From assembly GCA_041744375.1 (NCBI GenBank), contig JBGTLA010000134.1, positions 1-30,965 on the forward strand: a DNA stretch of 30,965 nucleotides, read 5' to 3'. The translations under genes were made by a program, and so were the position numbers. This document shows, piece by piece, positions 15,114 to 23,783 of this stretch. Each line of letters begins with the position of its first letter. Position 1 is the first letter of the stretch. The DNA is from JBGTLA01 sp041744375 (GTDB lineage Bacteria; Actinomycetota; Acidimicrobiia; Spongiisociales; ZC4RG35). The notes beneath the pieces were generated by a model. The model was not told where the DNA came from, ran no database searches, and was given only the letters and a program-made list of their open reading frames with translations.

Positions 15114-16289
15114 TTAAGGGGAAATCGTCGAGACTTCTCGGGGTGGAGCGTTGGGGAGGTTGGTGCCGTCGGGCCGGGTGAACGACAAGTGTCCGGGGGT
15201 GCCGGCGATGGTCCAACCCCTTTCATGAACAAAGGTGTGGTGAAGCCGGCACAAGAGGATGAGATTGCAGAGATCGCTAGGCCCGTCGTGTCCGGTCCAA
15301 TGCTCGAGGTGGTGGGCGTCGCACCAGGTGTAGGGCCTCCGACAGCCGGGGAACTGGCAGTGACGGTCGCGTACTCGCAGGGCACGCCACTGGGCAGGGG
15401 AGATGGTGCGACGGTTGCGACCGAGGTCGAGGATCTCGCTGTCGGGTCCTGTGACAAGACGGTTGATGGTGGCGTCGCAGGCGAGTCGGCGGGCGGTTTC
15501 GGGCGGGATAACGGTGCCGTTGATGAGTTCGCTGACGCCATCGGGGCGGCTCCCGACGAGGGTGTCCCAGTCGACAACGACGGTCATGTGGGGGCGGGTG
15601 CGGTGATCGGTGGGGGTGGTGTTGGAATCGAGGTGGCGGCGGGCCATCTCGGTGAGGGCCTGGGAGCGCAGGTGGGACAGTCGAGGGAGCTGGGCTGAGG
15701 GCATGGCCCGCACGATCTCTCCGATGAGGCTGTCGAGAGCGGCCTTCACGATGTCCATCGATTCGGGGTCGAGTTCGCCGTCGACGCGGCCCCGGCCGCC
15801 ATAGGTGGTGGAGGCGTGCAGGAAGTTGTGGTCCTTGGTGTCGGCCCATTCGGTGGCGGCACCTTCGGGGTCGTGGGCCTGGGACCAGTAGTCGATGGCA
15901 CGGCGGGTGTCGCCGGCAGTGAGCCCGCTCACGGCCTCGATGAGGCCGTTCTCTTGCCAGGTGTAGTGGTCGGGGTGACGGGAGCGAGCCTGAGCGAGCG
16001 CCTCGAACTGAGACAAAGAGATGTCTTCCCGGTTCACCGCGGCGACCGCCCCCGGCATGGCGGTGAGGGAGCGGGCCAGAAACACCTCACGGTTGGCCTG
16101 GCGCACGGTCATCGAACAATGGGCGATGAGGAAAGCGGTGACCGACGTGAAACCGTCGTAGGTGTGGTCCTCAGAGCTCTCCATCTGGGCGATGGCTTCG
16201 AGGCGAGACAAGCGAGCGGAATCGACGGCCCGGGTCCACTCCACCACCGAGAAGTGAGCTTCACCATGATCGAACATATGTTCCCTCAT
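15114..16289 (-). CDS. HNH endonuclease with DUF222 (13E12-repeat type)
   Basis: The 391-residue protein has an N-terminal helical DUF222 region (about 15-270) and a C-terminal HNH module: CQFPGC at 311-316, then CDAHHLEHW at 323-331 with the catalytic histidines, CNLILLC at 341-347 and LHHTFVHE. Such proteins are abundant and multi-copy in actinobacteria (the REP13E12-like family). Their role is unproven and they are often associated with mobile DNA. All zinc and HNH residues are present, so the nuclease looks intact. The ATG at 16289 has a second in-frame ATG four codons later. No intein or frameshift is seen. Confidence 0.88.
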   Translation of the reverse strand: MREHMFDHGEAHFSVVEWTRAVDSARLSRLEAIAQMESSEDHTYDGFTSVTAFLIAHCSMTVRQANREVFLARSLTAMPGAVAAVNREDISLSQFEALAQARSRHPDHYTWQENGLIEAVSGLTAGDTRRAIDYWSQAHDPEGAATEWADTKDHNFLHASTTYGGRGRVDGELDPESMDIVKAALDSLIGEIVRAMPSAQLPRLSHLRSQALTEMARRHLDSNTTPTDHRTRPHMTVVVDWDTLVGSRPDGVSELINGTVIPPETARRLACDATINRLVTGPDSEILDLGRNRRTISPAQWRALRVRDRHCQFPGCRRPYTWCDAHHLEHWTGHDGPSDLCNLILLCRLHHTFVHERGWTIAGTPGHLSFTRPDGTNLPNAPPREVSTISP

Positions 16290-16359
16290 ACCGCCAAACT
16301 ACGGTATCCTTACGACACTTTCCAGGGGGTCGTCGGGGGGTTTTGCCGGACTGTGCGGG

Positions 16360-17205
16360 TCAGTCGGTTGAGAGGTCCGCCAGGTCTTGGGCGATCTCGG
16401 CGGGGAGGGGTTCGAGGGGGAGTCGGGGTAGGCCGGCTCGGAGCCCCACGGCGCTGCTCGCCGCCTTGACCCCGGGCACCCCGTGGCCGTCGATTGCTCG
16501 CGACAGCTCGGTGAGACGCTTCTGGAGGTTGCGATCCGGGGTGCGGGCGACGGTGTCGAGCAGCAGGCGGGCCGCATAGTTCCCTGATCCGGTAATGACG
16601 CCGTGACAACCGACGGTCAGCGCCGCGGTGACGGCGGGGGAAGAACCGGAAAAGAGGATGAAGTCGTCCGGGGTGGCATCCACGATGGCCTGGAGCCGGA
16701 CAACGTCGCCAGCGGAATCCTTCATTCCCGCCACCGAATGATGGTCGGCCAGTTCCGACACCAGCTCGACCGGGAGGCTGTAGGCGGTGTTGGGCGGCAC
16801 CGAGTACAGGTACGCAGGGTGAGCGGCTGCCTCCAGGATGTGGTCGTAATAAGAGAGGACATAGGGACTTCTGTTGCGCGCCAGCGCGGTGGGCGTCAGT
16901 ACGAGCAAGGAATCGGCGTCTTCGCATTCATCGAGTTGGCGGAGGCCGTCCCGCACGGTCTCGGCCATGATCCCAACCATGAGGTAGGCACGGGGTGCCG
17001 ATTGCCGAGCAGCCTCGAGGAGGCGCCGGCGCTCCCCGGGTTCCAGATACGGCCCCTCGCCGTTGGAGCCGCCCAGCACGAATCCCTCCATGCCCACCTC
17101 GCTGAGATACTCGACGTTGTGTCGGTGGGCGTCGATGTCGAGTTCACCCGCTTCGTCGAAGGGCGTGATGAGGGCAGGCATGACCGGCGGTGGCAGCTTG
17201 GGCAT
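16360..17205 (-). CDS. DapA/NanA-superfamily aldolase or lyase
   Basis: The 281-residue TIM-barrel protein belongs to the class I aldolase family of dihydrodipicolinate synthase and N-acetylneuraminate lyase. The Schiff-base lysine is Lys162 in AGMKDSAGD and the tyrosine partner is Tyr134 in YLYSVPPNT. The substrate loop reads GGSNGEGPYL (45-54) rather than the GTTGE of true DapA, resembling 4-hydroxy-2-oxoglutarate aldolase-type members. I therefore do not call it dapA, and no lysine-pathway gene is near. ATG 17205 is preferred over TTG 17211, though no good ribosome-binding site marks either. The 150 bases upstream hold nothing recognisable. Confidence 0.8.
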   Translation of the reverse strand: MPKLPPPVMPALITPFDEAGELDIDAHRHNVEYLSEVGMEGFVLGGSNGEGPYLEPGERRRLLEAARQSAPRAYLMVGIMAETVRDGLRQLDECEDADSLLVLTPTALARNRSPYVLSYYDHILEAAAHPAYLYSVPPNTAYSLPVELVSELADHHSVAGMKDSAGDVVRLQAIVDATPDDFILFSGSSPAVTAALTVGCHGVITGSGNYAARLLLDTVARTPDRNLQKRLTELSRAIDGHGVPGVKAASSAVGLRAGLPRLPLEPLPAEIAQDLADLSTD

Positions 17206-17355
17206 GAGCAAGCAGGGTAACGCTGCCAGGGAGAGGTCAGTCAGTGTCGCTCAGTCAGTCTTTGTCACAGGTAGCCGCCGCTTGCGAACGACTGCGCTGG
17301 CGATGGCGAGGAGATCGAGCTTGGTCGACCTATAGCGATTCGAAGATGAGCTCTG

Positions 17356-17709
17356 TCAGTCCTCGGTGTCGCCGTCGTCTTGGCCGGCCCAGGGGGGTGG
17401 TCCGCTGCCGGGTCCGGGTGTCCAGCCGTCGGCGTCTTCGCGCATCCAACGGGGTCCGAGGTCGTCGGGGTCGTTGGGGTCGCGGTCTTGGCCGGCCCAG
17501 GGGGGTGGTCCGCTGCCGGGCCCGGGTTTCCAGCCGTCGGCGTCTTCGCGCATCCAGCGGGGTCCGAGGTCTTCTTCAGAGTCCTCGATTGAGGGCTCGA
17601 TGGCGGGAGCCTGATCCTCCTGAGCGATCGCCAGGCCCCCAAGGGCGAACGCGGCCACCAACACGGCCAGCAGCGTCCAGTTGCGGACTCCTCGAACTCG
17701 ATCAGTCAC
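17356..17709 (-). CDS. small exported protein with two Trp-rich repeats
   Basis: The 117-residue product starts with a Sec-type signal peptide: basic MTDRVRGVRN, hydrophobic WTLLAVLVAAFALGGLA, cleavage likely after AIA. The mature part is acidic (EPSIEDSEED) followed by two 29-residue repeats beginning DLGPRWMREDADGW and continuing P-G-P-G-S-G-P-P-P-W-A-G-Q-D. They differ at a single residue (Lys61 versus Thr97) and are joined by an Asp/Pro linker. It has no cysteines and no known domain that I recognise. The GTG start has GGGGAG four bases upstream. It is encoded just downstream of the TadE/TadG array on the same strand, 132 bases after the last TadG, and could belong to it functionally. Confidence 0.75.
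   Translation of the reverse strand: MTDRVRGVRNWTLLAVLVAAFALGGLAIAQEDQAPAIEPSIEDSEEDLGPRWMREDADGWKPGPGSGPPPWAGQDRDPNDPDDLGPRWMREDADGWTPGPGSGPPPWAGQDDGDTED
17377..17571 (-). repeat. two-copy 87-bp coding repeat
   Basis: Copies at 17485-17571 and 17377-17463 have a period of 108 bases and encode the 29-residue W-repeat. They are nearly identical in DNA as well as protein, pointing to a recent duplication within the gene. Confidence 0.85.
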
Positions 17710-17841
17710 TTCACTCCCCGCTCAGGCGGAATTCCTGTCATACAGGTACCGCTCCGGTGCCAAACGTTACCGAGGGCCGAACCTCTTTCCATGAACTCAT
17801 CGACACCATCCGGGCAATCCTGAAGCGATGAGCCAGCCTGC

Positions 17842-19572
17842 TCAGCGAATAAGCCTGACCTCACGGATCGGGATCAGAGTTTGCCTGTCCGGGTCTGGCC
17901 TCATCCGCACCTCCCCCTGACCTTTCACCTCGAGGCGTCGGGTGAGGAACTGGGCGTCGGTCTGGAATTGGCCGCCCTGACCATTGAGTGCAAACGGGTT
18001 GCTGAGAGGGGTGAAAAACGTGCCGGTGAGGTTGTTACCCGCTTGGCCACCGATCTCGAAGGTGGTGTCCGCTTCGGCCCACAGGGCCAGATCTTCGAAA
18101 TTGCCCTCCACTGGAGCGGTCCACACCAGGCCCCCGGATCCGCCCACCAGGTTCACCCGGCCTTGCTCCAGGTACACGAACGTTCGTTCCAGGTGTATCG
18201 ACGACTGCGCCCGCTTCTCCAGGGTGCCGTTGTTGCGGACGTAGACGATCCGATCGGCGGAGCCGCCCTGGTTGACGCTGAATGATCCTTCCGCCCGGAC
18301 ATCGATGTCACCTTCGAGCACCACATCACCCCCAGTGAAGCTGACATCGACGTTCTGGACGATGAACCCCCCGGGACAGTCGATGTACCAGTCCCCTGTA
18401 ACGGCGATGTCGGCTCCGACGTTGCAGCCCAGTCCGGAATCTACCGTCCAACGCTGGAATCCCGGTGGAGCGATGTTTCCCGTGTAGGAGGTCACCAGGT
18501 TGTCGATATGAGTTGCTGTCGCATGAGGGCAAGGATCTATGGGCACCGTTCCCAGATAGAGGGGGTAGGAGGTCTTGCAGTTGTATCGCCAGTCGATTGG
18601 TGCCCGGGTGATGCGTCGCGACACGGGGATCGGTTCGGGATACAAGCGGAACCACGTCTCGGGCGGGTCGTCTGCAATCGCTCCTGTCCCGCTCATCACG
18701 TCGCTGGGGTCGTAGGCGTAGGCGGGGTTTGTGCCGGGCCGGCCGGACAGTGCATACGACAAGATGGCCGATGGGATGTTCCTGGGCGCCGGCACCGGCA
18801 GAGCGCGGATCCAGTTGTTCTGCTCCCCCTTTACGTCGATGGCGTAGCGGTTGCTCTGACAGCGGTTACTACCGCTGCCCCCATTGGCGTCGGAGTCGAC
18901 GACGATCAGCCCAGGGGAGTCCTCGTAGCTCATCACGGTGATGGCGCCCTTGCCGCTGGTGTAGAGGGCATTGCACGACGTCGGCTCCAGGACGAGGAGC
19001 GGAACAACCTCGCCCGCGCCAACTCCGGCAGCGATGCGAGCCACGCTGCTCACGGTGGTTCTGCCCGACTCAAATCCCAACACCGGGGCGAACGCAAAGT
19101 CCCTGAGCCGCTCGACCTCCACGCCGAGGCGCTGGCAACTGGCTCCGTCGACCTCCTCGTTGAGTGTTTGACCGCCCATGAGGGGGTGGCCGTCGGGTAC
19201 CGGATGAGTGATTGCCACCCGGTACGGGCCGGCCGTCCTCTCGACCGTGCGGGAAACGCTGGGGGTGCACTCGCTGGCCAAGGCGCCGCAATTCGGGGGA
19301 GGGGCGCTCGTGTCGATGTCGCCGATGTTCAGCAGGACGTATTCCCATGCCGCCTCACATGCCTCGTCGGCCTCACTGCCGGCAAAGGGATTGATGTATG
19401 CGGCCCCGGCGGTGGCGGCGGCATCGGTAGCAAGGCGATCTGCCCTGATGTCCATGCGCAAGGCCGACAGGTCTACCGCCATGGCTGTAGCACCGAAGAG
19501 CATGAGGAGTGACGCCGCCACGATGATGAGGGTTGCCCCTCGCTCTGAGTCGTGTCGAGCCAAAGCGATCAC
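17842..19572 (-). CDS. TadG-like protein, type B (beta-rich C-terminal domain)
   Basis: The 576-residue protein begins with a short basic stretch and ERGATLIIVAASLLMLFG followed by ATAMAVDLSAL, the membrane anchor and start of a TadG-type (Flp pilus-assembly) protein; the RADRLATDAAATAG segment after it is the usual TadG motif. The rest is long, cysteine-containing and exported. The C-terminal third has repeated short strands (IAVTGDWYI, NVDVSFTGGDVVLEGDIDVRAEG, SFSVNQGG, RVNLVGGSGG), suggesting a beta-helix, and ends IREVRLIR. A GTG start overlaps the upstream TadE stop in a GTGA. Its closest relative in the window is the TadG at 23833-25047, with the same type of beta-rich part and end V-x-LIR. 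Role: surface or pilus-associated, unproven. Confidence 0.75.
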   Translation of the reverse strand: MIALARHDSERGATLIIVAASLLMLFGATAMAVDLSALRMDIRADRLATDAAATAGAAYINPFAGSEADEACEAAWEYVLLNIGDIDTSAPPPNCGALASECTPSVSRTVERTAGPYRVAITHPVPDGHPLMGGQTLNEEVDGASCQRLGVEVERLRDFAFAPVLGFESGRTTVSSVARIAAGVGAGEVVPLLVLEPTSCNALYTSGKGAITVMSYEDSPGLIVVDSDANGGSGSNRCQSNRYAIDVKGEQNNWIRALPVPAPRNIPSAILSYALSGRPGTNPAYAYDPSDVMSGTGAIADDPPETWFRLYPEPIPVSRRITRAPIDWRYNCKTSYPLYLGTVPIDPCPHATATHIDNLVTSYTGNIAPPGFQRWTVDSGLGCNVGADIAVTGDWYIDCPGGFIVQNVDVSFTGGDVVLEGDIDVRAEGSFSVNQGGSADRIVYVRNNGTLEKRAQSSIHLERTFVYLEQGRVNLVGGSGGLVWTAPVEGNFEDLALWAEADTTFEIGGQAGNNLTGTFFTPLSNPFALNGQGGQFQTDAQFLTRRLEVKGQGEVRMRPDPDRQTLIPIREVRLIR

Positions 19573-20165
19573 AGCCCCAATGCAGCTTCGAATCGGTTTA
19601 CGGCTTGAGAGTCGAGCGTCAAGGTCGTCTGAAAGACGAGGGCGTTGAAGTCGACCTCACGGGCCACAGTGACCTGCACCCTTCGTTCGGCGCCTGGACG
19701 TCCATCAGCGAAGCAGGGACTTCCGGAGTAGGTTGCCCCGCTCGTGTTCTGGGTGCGGCTTCTGGTGGTTCCGTCGGGGTGGACGAACGCTACACAGATC
19801 AGCAGCCCTTGAGTGGTGGACGACAACGTGCCGGTGGCGTCGTCGAGGACTCGGCCTGCGACTGAGTCGAGCCATGCGTCGATCGACCCGAAGTTCGTGA
19901 CCGGCAACGTGGCGCCATATCTGCCTCCCTCCCGGGCGGCGTGGGTCAAACTGAGCTGGTGGTTGAAGGCGATGCCCGAGCTGACGATACCGAGCAGCAG
20001 CATGACGAGAAGGGGAAGGATGATGGCCATCTCGACCACCGAGGCACCGTGTTCAGATCGGCGGCGCTCGATAGAGGCGTTTCCGCTAGTTTGTAATCCA
20101 CTGCACCGGGTTGAACGCAACTCGCCAGGTTCCGTCCGACCCCCGGCTGCGAACATGCCTCCCAT
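19569..20165 (-). CDS. TadE-like pseudopilin/minor-pilin protein
   Basis: The 198-residue protein carries the TadE motif SEHGASVVEMAIILPLLVML with a glutamate five residues after the glycine, as in class III (Flp-type) prepilins. An exported, mostly beta-type domain follows with two cysteines (LLICVAFVH, SGSPCFAD) that could form a disulfide, ending FEAALGL. About 38 polar residues precede the anchor, longer than usual, so a later start is possible; ATG 20165 has AAGGGG just upstream. It is coupled by a 4-base overlap to the TadG-B gene below. Confidence 0.75.
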   Translation of the reverse strand: MGGMFAAGGRTEPGELRSTRCSGLQTSGNASIERRRSEHGASVVEMAIILPLLVMLLLGIVSSGIAFNHQLSLTHAAREGGRYGATLPVTNFGSIDAWLDSVAGRVLDDATGTLSSTTQGLLICVAFVHPDGTTRSRTQNTSGATYSGSPCFADGRPGAERRVQVTVAREVDFNALVFQTTLTLDSQAVNRFEAALGL

Positions 20166-20237
20166 GGCACCCCTTACTTGCCGTTCTCCTAGGTCGACGG
20201 TGGCGACATACAGTGATGCTCGCCACTCCCAGCGTTC

Positions 20238-20266
20238 ACCCTAGTCGCAGCGATGTACGAGCGCAA
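20238..20266 (-). promoter_or_regulatory. candidate promoter before the last TadE/TadG pair
   Basis: On the minus strand TTGCGC (20261-20266) and TAGGGT (20238-20243) are separated by 17 bases and lie about 75 bases before the TadE start at 20165. The 173-base gap after the preceding TadG supports a separate transcription start here. Confidence 0.4.
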
Positions 20267-20338
20267 TGGTCTTGCGTGAGCAGCTTGAGCGGCAAGTGCA
20301 CCGTTGTCGATACCCGTAGGGTGGGACGGGTGTTGCAA

Positions 20339-21829
20339 TCAGCGAGACAGCGTGAGATCAAACAAGACAGTCGCGGGTCCTCCGGCGTTCTGGACCGTCC
20401 GACACGTCGGCTCTGACAGCTGAGCACAGGTCAACAGGAGGGCGCTGGCCGAGTCGATCTTTCGCTGACCAGCGGCGCTGGCCGTGATGACGCCGGTCAT
20501 GCCGGGCTCATGCTTGCAGTGACTACCCGGTATCGTCTCGACAGTTCCCGTGCAGGTCCACGGGTTGGCTTCGGTTGTCCAGATTCCTTGCAGGAAGATG
20601 GGCACGAACTCTTTGATGTCGTAGCAGCAGGCGTTGCTCGGCAGCGGGCTGGCCTGGTGGTAGCGGGGTACCGGCGCCAGGCGTGGGCTAACTGCGATGG
20701 CGTCTGTGAAGAGCTGGCTGTTCTGGTTGGCCAGGCAGTCCTGCATGATCGTCTTGGCGGCGAGGTAATCGGCTGGAGTCAACGGGGCGTCCGGCAGTGC
20801 CGCAGCATCGATGCAACTGGGATGGGAGGCCAGTGCCGGGTCGATGAACGACCACAGGGGGCGGTTGTCGATGTTCCTTCCGAATATGGCGATGGAACCG
20901 GCGTAGTTCACGTAGGGCCCTCGGGTGAGTCGGCCCGTGAAAGCGCCGTCGAAGCTGCCACCCGACACCAGGCCATTGGTGATGTCGTTGTTCGAGTATC
21001 CACCGGTTGAGTCAACCCGATTCGGGTAGGCAGGGCCGGGGAACTGCGGGCATTGGCTGCCGTTGATGCGATTGCCAGGGATGCCGGCCGACACTCCGAG
21101 TTGGTGGTCGAGACCGTCGGCCATGCTTCTCGCCAGCGAGTTTGGTTGCCCACCTCCGGAGTAGCAGGTCGTGTCGATGCCACCCGGGGCGACGTCGGTG
21201 TAGTAATAGGGTTGGAAGTTTCCGAAGTCACCCGTCGACGGGCTGCCACAGCTGTCATGGCTGCCAGACCCGGTTCCAGTCTTGATGCAGAATTCCGTGC
21301 CGGCGCCCGACCCGGCGAACACGCCGGCTGGGAAAGCGCCGCCTCCCGGATTATCGATCGTAATCTCTGCCGCAGCATCGGTGCTGATGCTCATGACGCC
21401 TAGGACACGGCCGAACGTGGTAGCCGTCTCCTGAACGGGGATTCGTACCCGCATCTGTGAAAAGCCTTGGTTATAGCTGATGCATTGCGTGCCGCCGCTG
21501 ACCCCCAACGCCGGAGCTGTCGATGGATATTGCAGAGCGTCGGGGTCGGTGCAAGCTGTCCATTGAGCGGCCGAAATCGGCCGGCCAATGTTCTCAGCAG
21601 CGAGACGCTTGGCCTCGTTCACGGATGCCTGGACGTTGTTGGCGGCGGTGGAAATTATGAGCTCGAGACCCCCACCGAGCACGGCGGCGTCGGCCGCGCT
21701 CTGATCCTGGCGGCGCTCGTTCAATGCAGCGGAGTAGTCGACTGCGAAGGCGGCAATCCCCATCAGCATTACGAGGGAACCCGCCACGACGATGGCGGCG
21801 ATACCGCGTTCGTCTTTGTGACTCAGCAT
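20339..21829 (-). CDS. TadG-like protein, type A
   Basis: The 496-residue protein opens MLSHKDERGIAAIVVAG with the hydrophobic anchor to about residue 36 (AAFAVDYSAAL), then NERRQDQSAADAAVLGG, the standard TadG segment. A central FGRVLGVMSISTDAAAEITI is shared in position and type with the TadG at 26123-27373, placing both in one group. It is cysteine-rich in the exported part (SCGSPSTG, CYSGGG, NACCYDI, CTGTVET, CKHEPG, TCAQLSEPTC), so disulfide bonding is likely. ATG 21829 has GGGAG six bases upstream and is preferred to GTG 21850. It overlaps the upstream TadE stop by 7 bases. Confidence 0.75.
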   Translation of the reverse strand: MLSHKDERGIAAIVVAGSLVMLMGIAAFAVDYSAALNERRQDQSAADAAVLGGGLELIISTAANNVQASVNEAKRLAAENIGRPISAAQWTACTDPDALQYPSTAPALGVSGGTQCISYNQGFSQMRVRIPVQETATTFGRVLGVMSISTDAAAEITIDNPGGGAFPAGVFAGSGAGTEFCIKTGTGSGSHDSCGSPSTGDFGNFQPYYYTDVAPGGIDTTCYSGGGQPNSLARSMADGLDHQLGVSAGIPGNRINGSQCPQFPGPAYPNRVDSTGGYSNNDITNGLVSGGSFDGAFTGRLTRGPYVNYAGSIAIFGRNIDNRPLWSFIDPALASHPSCIDAAALPDAPLTPADYLAAKTIMQDCLANQNSQLFTDAIAVSPRLAPVPRYHQASPLPSNACCYDIKEFVPIFLQGIWTTEANPWTCTGTVETIPGSHCKHEPGMTGVITASAAGQRKIDSASALLLTCAQLSEPTCRTVQNAGGPATVLFDLTLSR

Positions 21830-22257
21830 GATCCACTCCCGTTGTTCCACGAAGGTTGCTGTTCGAGGCGGCTTTCCACGGTCGAAGAGATGGTTGCTCC
21901 AGGCGAAAACGCCCAGTCGACAAAGCCGGTCATGGTCGCGATCGGCTTAGAAACGCTCACAACCAAGCTGTCCCCGATAGCGCTACCGCTCCGGGAGAAC
22001 TCCACCGTGACGGTCGGGTCTCCGGCGACGTCCATTCGGTTGCAGACCTCGGCAATGAGGGTGGTCTCGTTCCCGAAGTCGACTGCTGCCAGCCGGGCGC
22101 CCTCCCGTGCCCCATGTCGCAGATCGATGTTCTGAGTGAACAACCACCCGAACTCAACCATGCCGATCAACAGCAGCATGAGCAGTGGGAGCACAAAAGC
22201 GAACTCCACGAGCGCTGCCCCTCGTTCCCTGCGTTTCCGGCCTGTTCCAGTCTCCAT
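21823..22257 (-). CDS. TadE-like protein
   Basis: The 144-residue protein shows a textbook TadE start: RRERGAALVEFAFVLPLL then MLLLIGMVEFGWLF, with glutamate at position +5 after the glycine. Next comes NIDLRHGAREGARLAAVDFG, the A-R-E-G-A-R segment common to the family. The exported tail is short and beta-like, with a single cysteine in VCNRM and one at the end. It heads the second [TadE+TadG-A] pair; the ISL3 element lies 106 bases upstream of its start codon. Confidence 0.82.
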   Translation of the reverse strand: METGTGRKRRERGAALVEFAFVLPLLMLLLIGMVEFGWLFTQNIDLRHGAREGARLAAVDFGNETTLIAEVCNRMDVAGDPTVTVEFSRSGSAIGDSLVVSVSKPIATMTGFVDWAFSPGATISSTVESRLEQQPSWNNGSGSC

Positions 22258-22355
22258 GACCCCTGCGTTTCCTCAAGCGTGCATTTCTGTCGCGGTGATG
22301 CACCGCTTGGGGGTTCTATCGGCTGCCTGGGAGCGAGCCTTGAGCGCGAACATGC

Positions 22356-22363
22356 ACTAATTC
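22356..22363. repeat. left 8-bp target-site duplication of the IS
   Basis: ACTAATTC directly precedes the left inverted repeat and is repeated exactly at 23784-23791. Eight-bp duplications are the norm for ISL3. Confidence 0.92.
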
Positions 22364-22380
22364 GGCGCTTCGCGTTCGAG
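22364..22380 (+). repeat. left terminal inverted repeat of the IS
   Basis: GGCGCTTCGCGTTCGAG matches the right end (read inverted) at 14 of 17 positions, and similarity continues inward through CGGGGT. Confidence 0.88.
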
Positions 22381-22468
22381 CGGGGTTTGACAGGGTGAGG
22401 GTCCTCGGCGTGTAACAGGGACTCGACGAATCTTGAGGTGTTCAAGCCATCGAGATTCGGGAGCCCCT

Positions 22469-23753
22469 GTGTCATCTGATCCTATTGCCATGTGTGAGCT
22501 GCTGGTCGGCCTCGGCGACGTGACGGTCCTTGATGTGACCGAGGGTGGGGGCCAGCTGAGGATCGAGGTCGAGACCCGTACGCAGCGCCCGCCGTGTCCC
22601 CGGTGCATGGGTGCGGTGGTGGTCAAGGACCGGCACCTGGTGGAGCTGGTCGACTTGCCGTGCTTTGGCCGGCCGGCGGTGCTGGCGTTGTGGGCGCAAG
22701 ACGCGTTTCGGGTGCGCCGGGGGGTGCGGGTCGTTCACCGAACACGTCCCCGAGATCGCTGCGGCCCGGCTGCGGATCACCGATCGCGCCGCCCGGTGGG
22801 CAACGGTGCAAGTCGGTCGCCATGGACGGTCGGTAGCCGAGGTCGCATCGGATCTGGGGTGTGGGTGGCACACGGTGATGGACGCCGTGGTCGCCTACGG
22901 GCAGGTCCTGGTCGACGACCCGAACCGGTTCGGTGACGTCGCCGCCTTGGGGTTGGATGAGACGCTGCGGTGCCGGCTCGGGCCGTGGCGTCGCCAGCAG
23001 TGGACGACCCAGATCGTCGACGTCGGAGCGGGTCAGCTCCTCGATGTCGTGGAAGGACGCTCCGCTCAGGGCCCTATCGAGTGGCTCTCGAAGCGACCCA
23101 AGGAGTGGCGGGAGCGGATCGAGTGGGCGACGTTGGATCTCTCCGGCCCCTACCGCAAGACCTTCGACATCATGCTGCCCCAAGCCGTCCAGGTCGCGGA
23201 CCCGTTTCATCTCGTGAAGCTGGCCAACTCGAAGCTCGATGAGTGCCGCCGCAGGGTCCAGAACGAGACCCTTGGACATCGGGGCCGCAAAGACGACCCG
23301 TTGTATCGGGTGCGACGCTTGTTGACCAAGGCTCACGAACGTCTCGACGAGCGAGGCGACGACAAGCTCCGCGGTCTGCTCCAGGCTGGGGACCCGAGAG
23401 GCGAGGTGCAGATGACCTGGCATGCCAAAGAGACGATCCGGTCGATCTACGACATCGACGACTGTGACCTCGCCGCCGAGTTCGTGGACCAACTCACAGA
23501 CGACCTCCGAGACGACTCGATGCCACCCGAAGTCCGCTCGCTGGGTCGCACCATGGGCCGGTGGCGGGACCAGATCGTGGCCTGGCACCGGGCTCGAGTG
23601 TCGAACGGCCCCACCGAAGCGGTCAACAACCTCGTGAAGCGGATCAAGCGGGTCGCCTTCGGGATCGCCAACCTCCGGAACTACCGCATCCGGGCACTGC
23701 TCTACGCCGGCAAACCCAACTGGGACCTACTCCCGACCCTCACACCCCGCTGA
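22469..23753 (+). pseudogene. ISL3-family transposase, frameshifted
   Basis: The N-terminal part (GTG 22469, GGGAG upstream) has VGLGDVTVLDVTEGG and the zinc pair CPRC, then DLPCFGRPAVLALW. After DAF the matching frame moves by one base and continues with CAGGCGSFTEHVPEIA, RSVAEVASDLGCGWHTVMDAV, GLDETL (first catalytic Asp), TLDLSGPYRK and VADPFHLVK, and NGPTEAVNNLVKRIKR (catalytic Glu), ending at 23753. Removing one G at 22710-22712 would give an uninterrupted protein of about 427 residues with an intact second zinc pair, the usual ISL3 length. ISL3 elements normally use a single frame, so this copy is probably inactive unless the extra base is a sequencing error. Confidence 0.88.
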
Positions 23754-23783
23754 AACGCGGAGCGCCCTGAAACGCGGAGCGCC
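23750..23783 (-). repeat. right terminal inverted repeat, tandemly duplicated
   Basis: CTGAAACGCGGAGCGCC occurs twice back to back (23750-23766 and 23767-23783). The inner copy includes the transposase stop codon and continues the similarity to the left end; the outer copy abuts the target duplication. Confidence 0.85.

Larger units (their letters stand above)
22364..23783 (+). mobile_element. ISL3-family insertion sequence, structurally complete
   Basis: A 1420-bp element bounded by imperfect inverted repeats and flanked by exact 8-bp target duplications ACTAATTC. It carries one ISL3-type transposase, split by a frameshift. It is inserted against the direction of the surrounding TadE/TadG genes, in the gap between the TadG ending at 23833 and the TadE starting at 22257, without breaking either frame. 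The exact target duplication suggests a fairly recent insertion. Confidence 0.93.

Noticed and set aside
22719..22724. Six-G run as the frameshift point of the transposase
   Set aside because: A shift here joins the frames but removes the first cysteine of the second zinc pair. The GGG at 22710-22712 restores both cysteines.
22623..23588. 321-codon minus-strand frame inside the IS
   Set aside because: Antisense of the transposase; ISL3 elements are not known to carry a gene there, and no start signal is seen.
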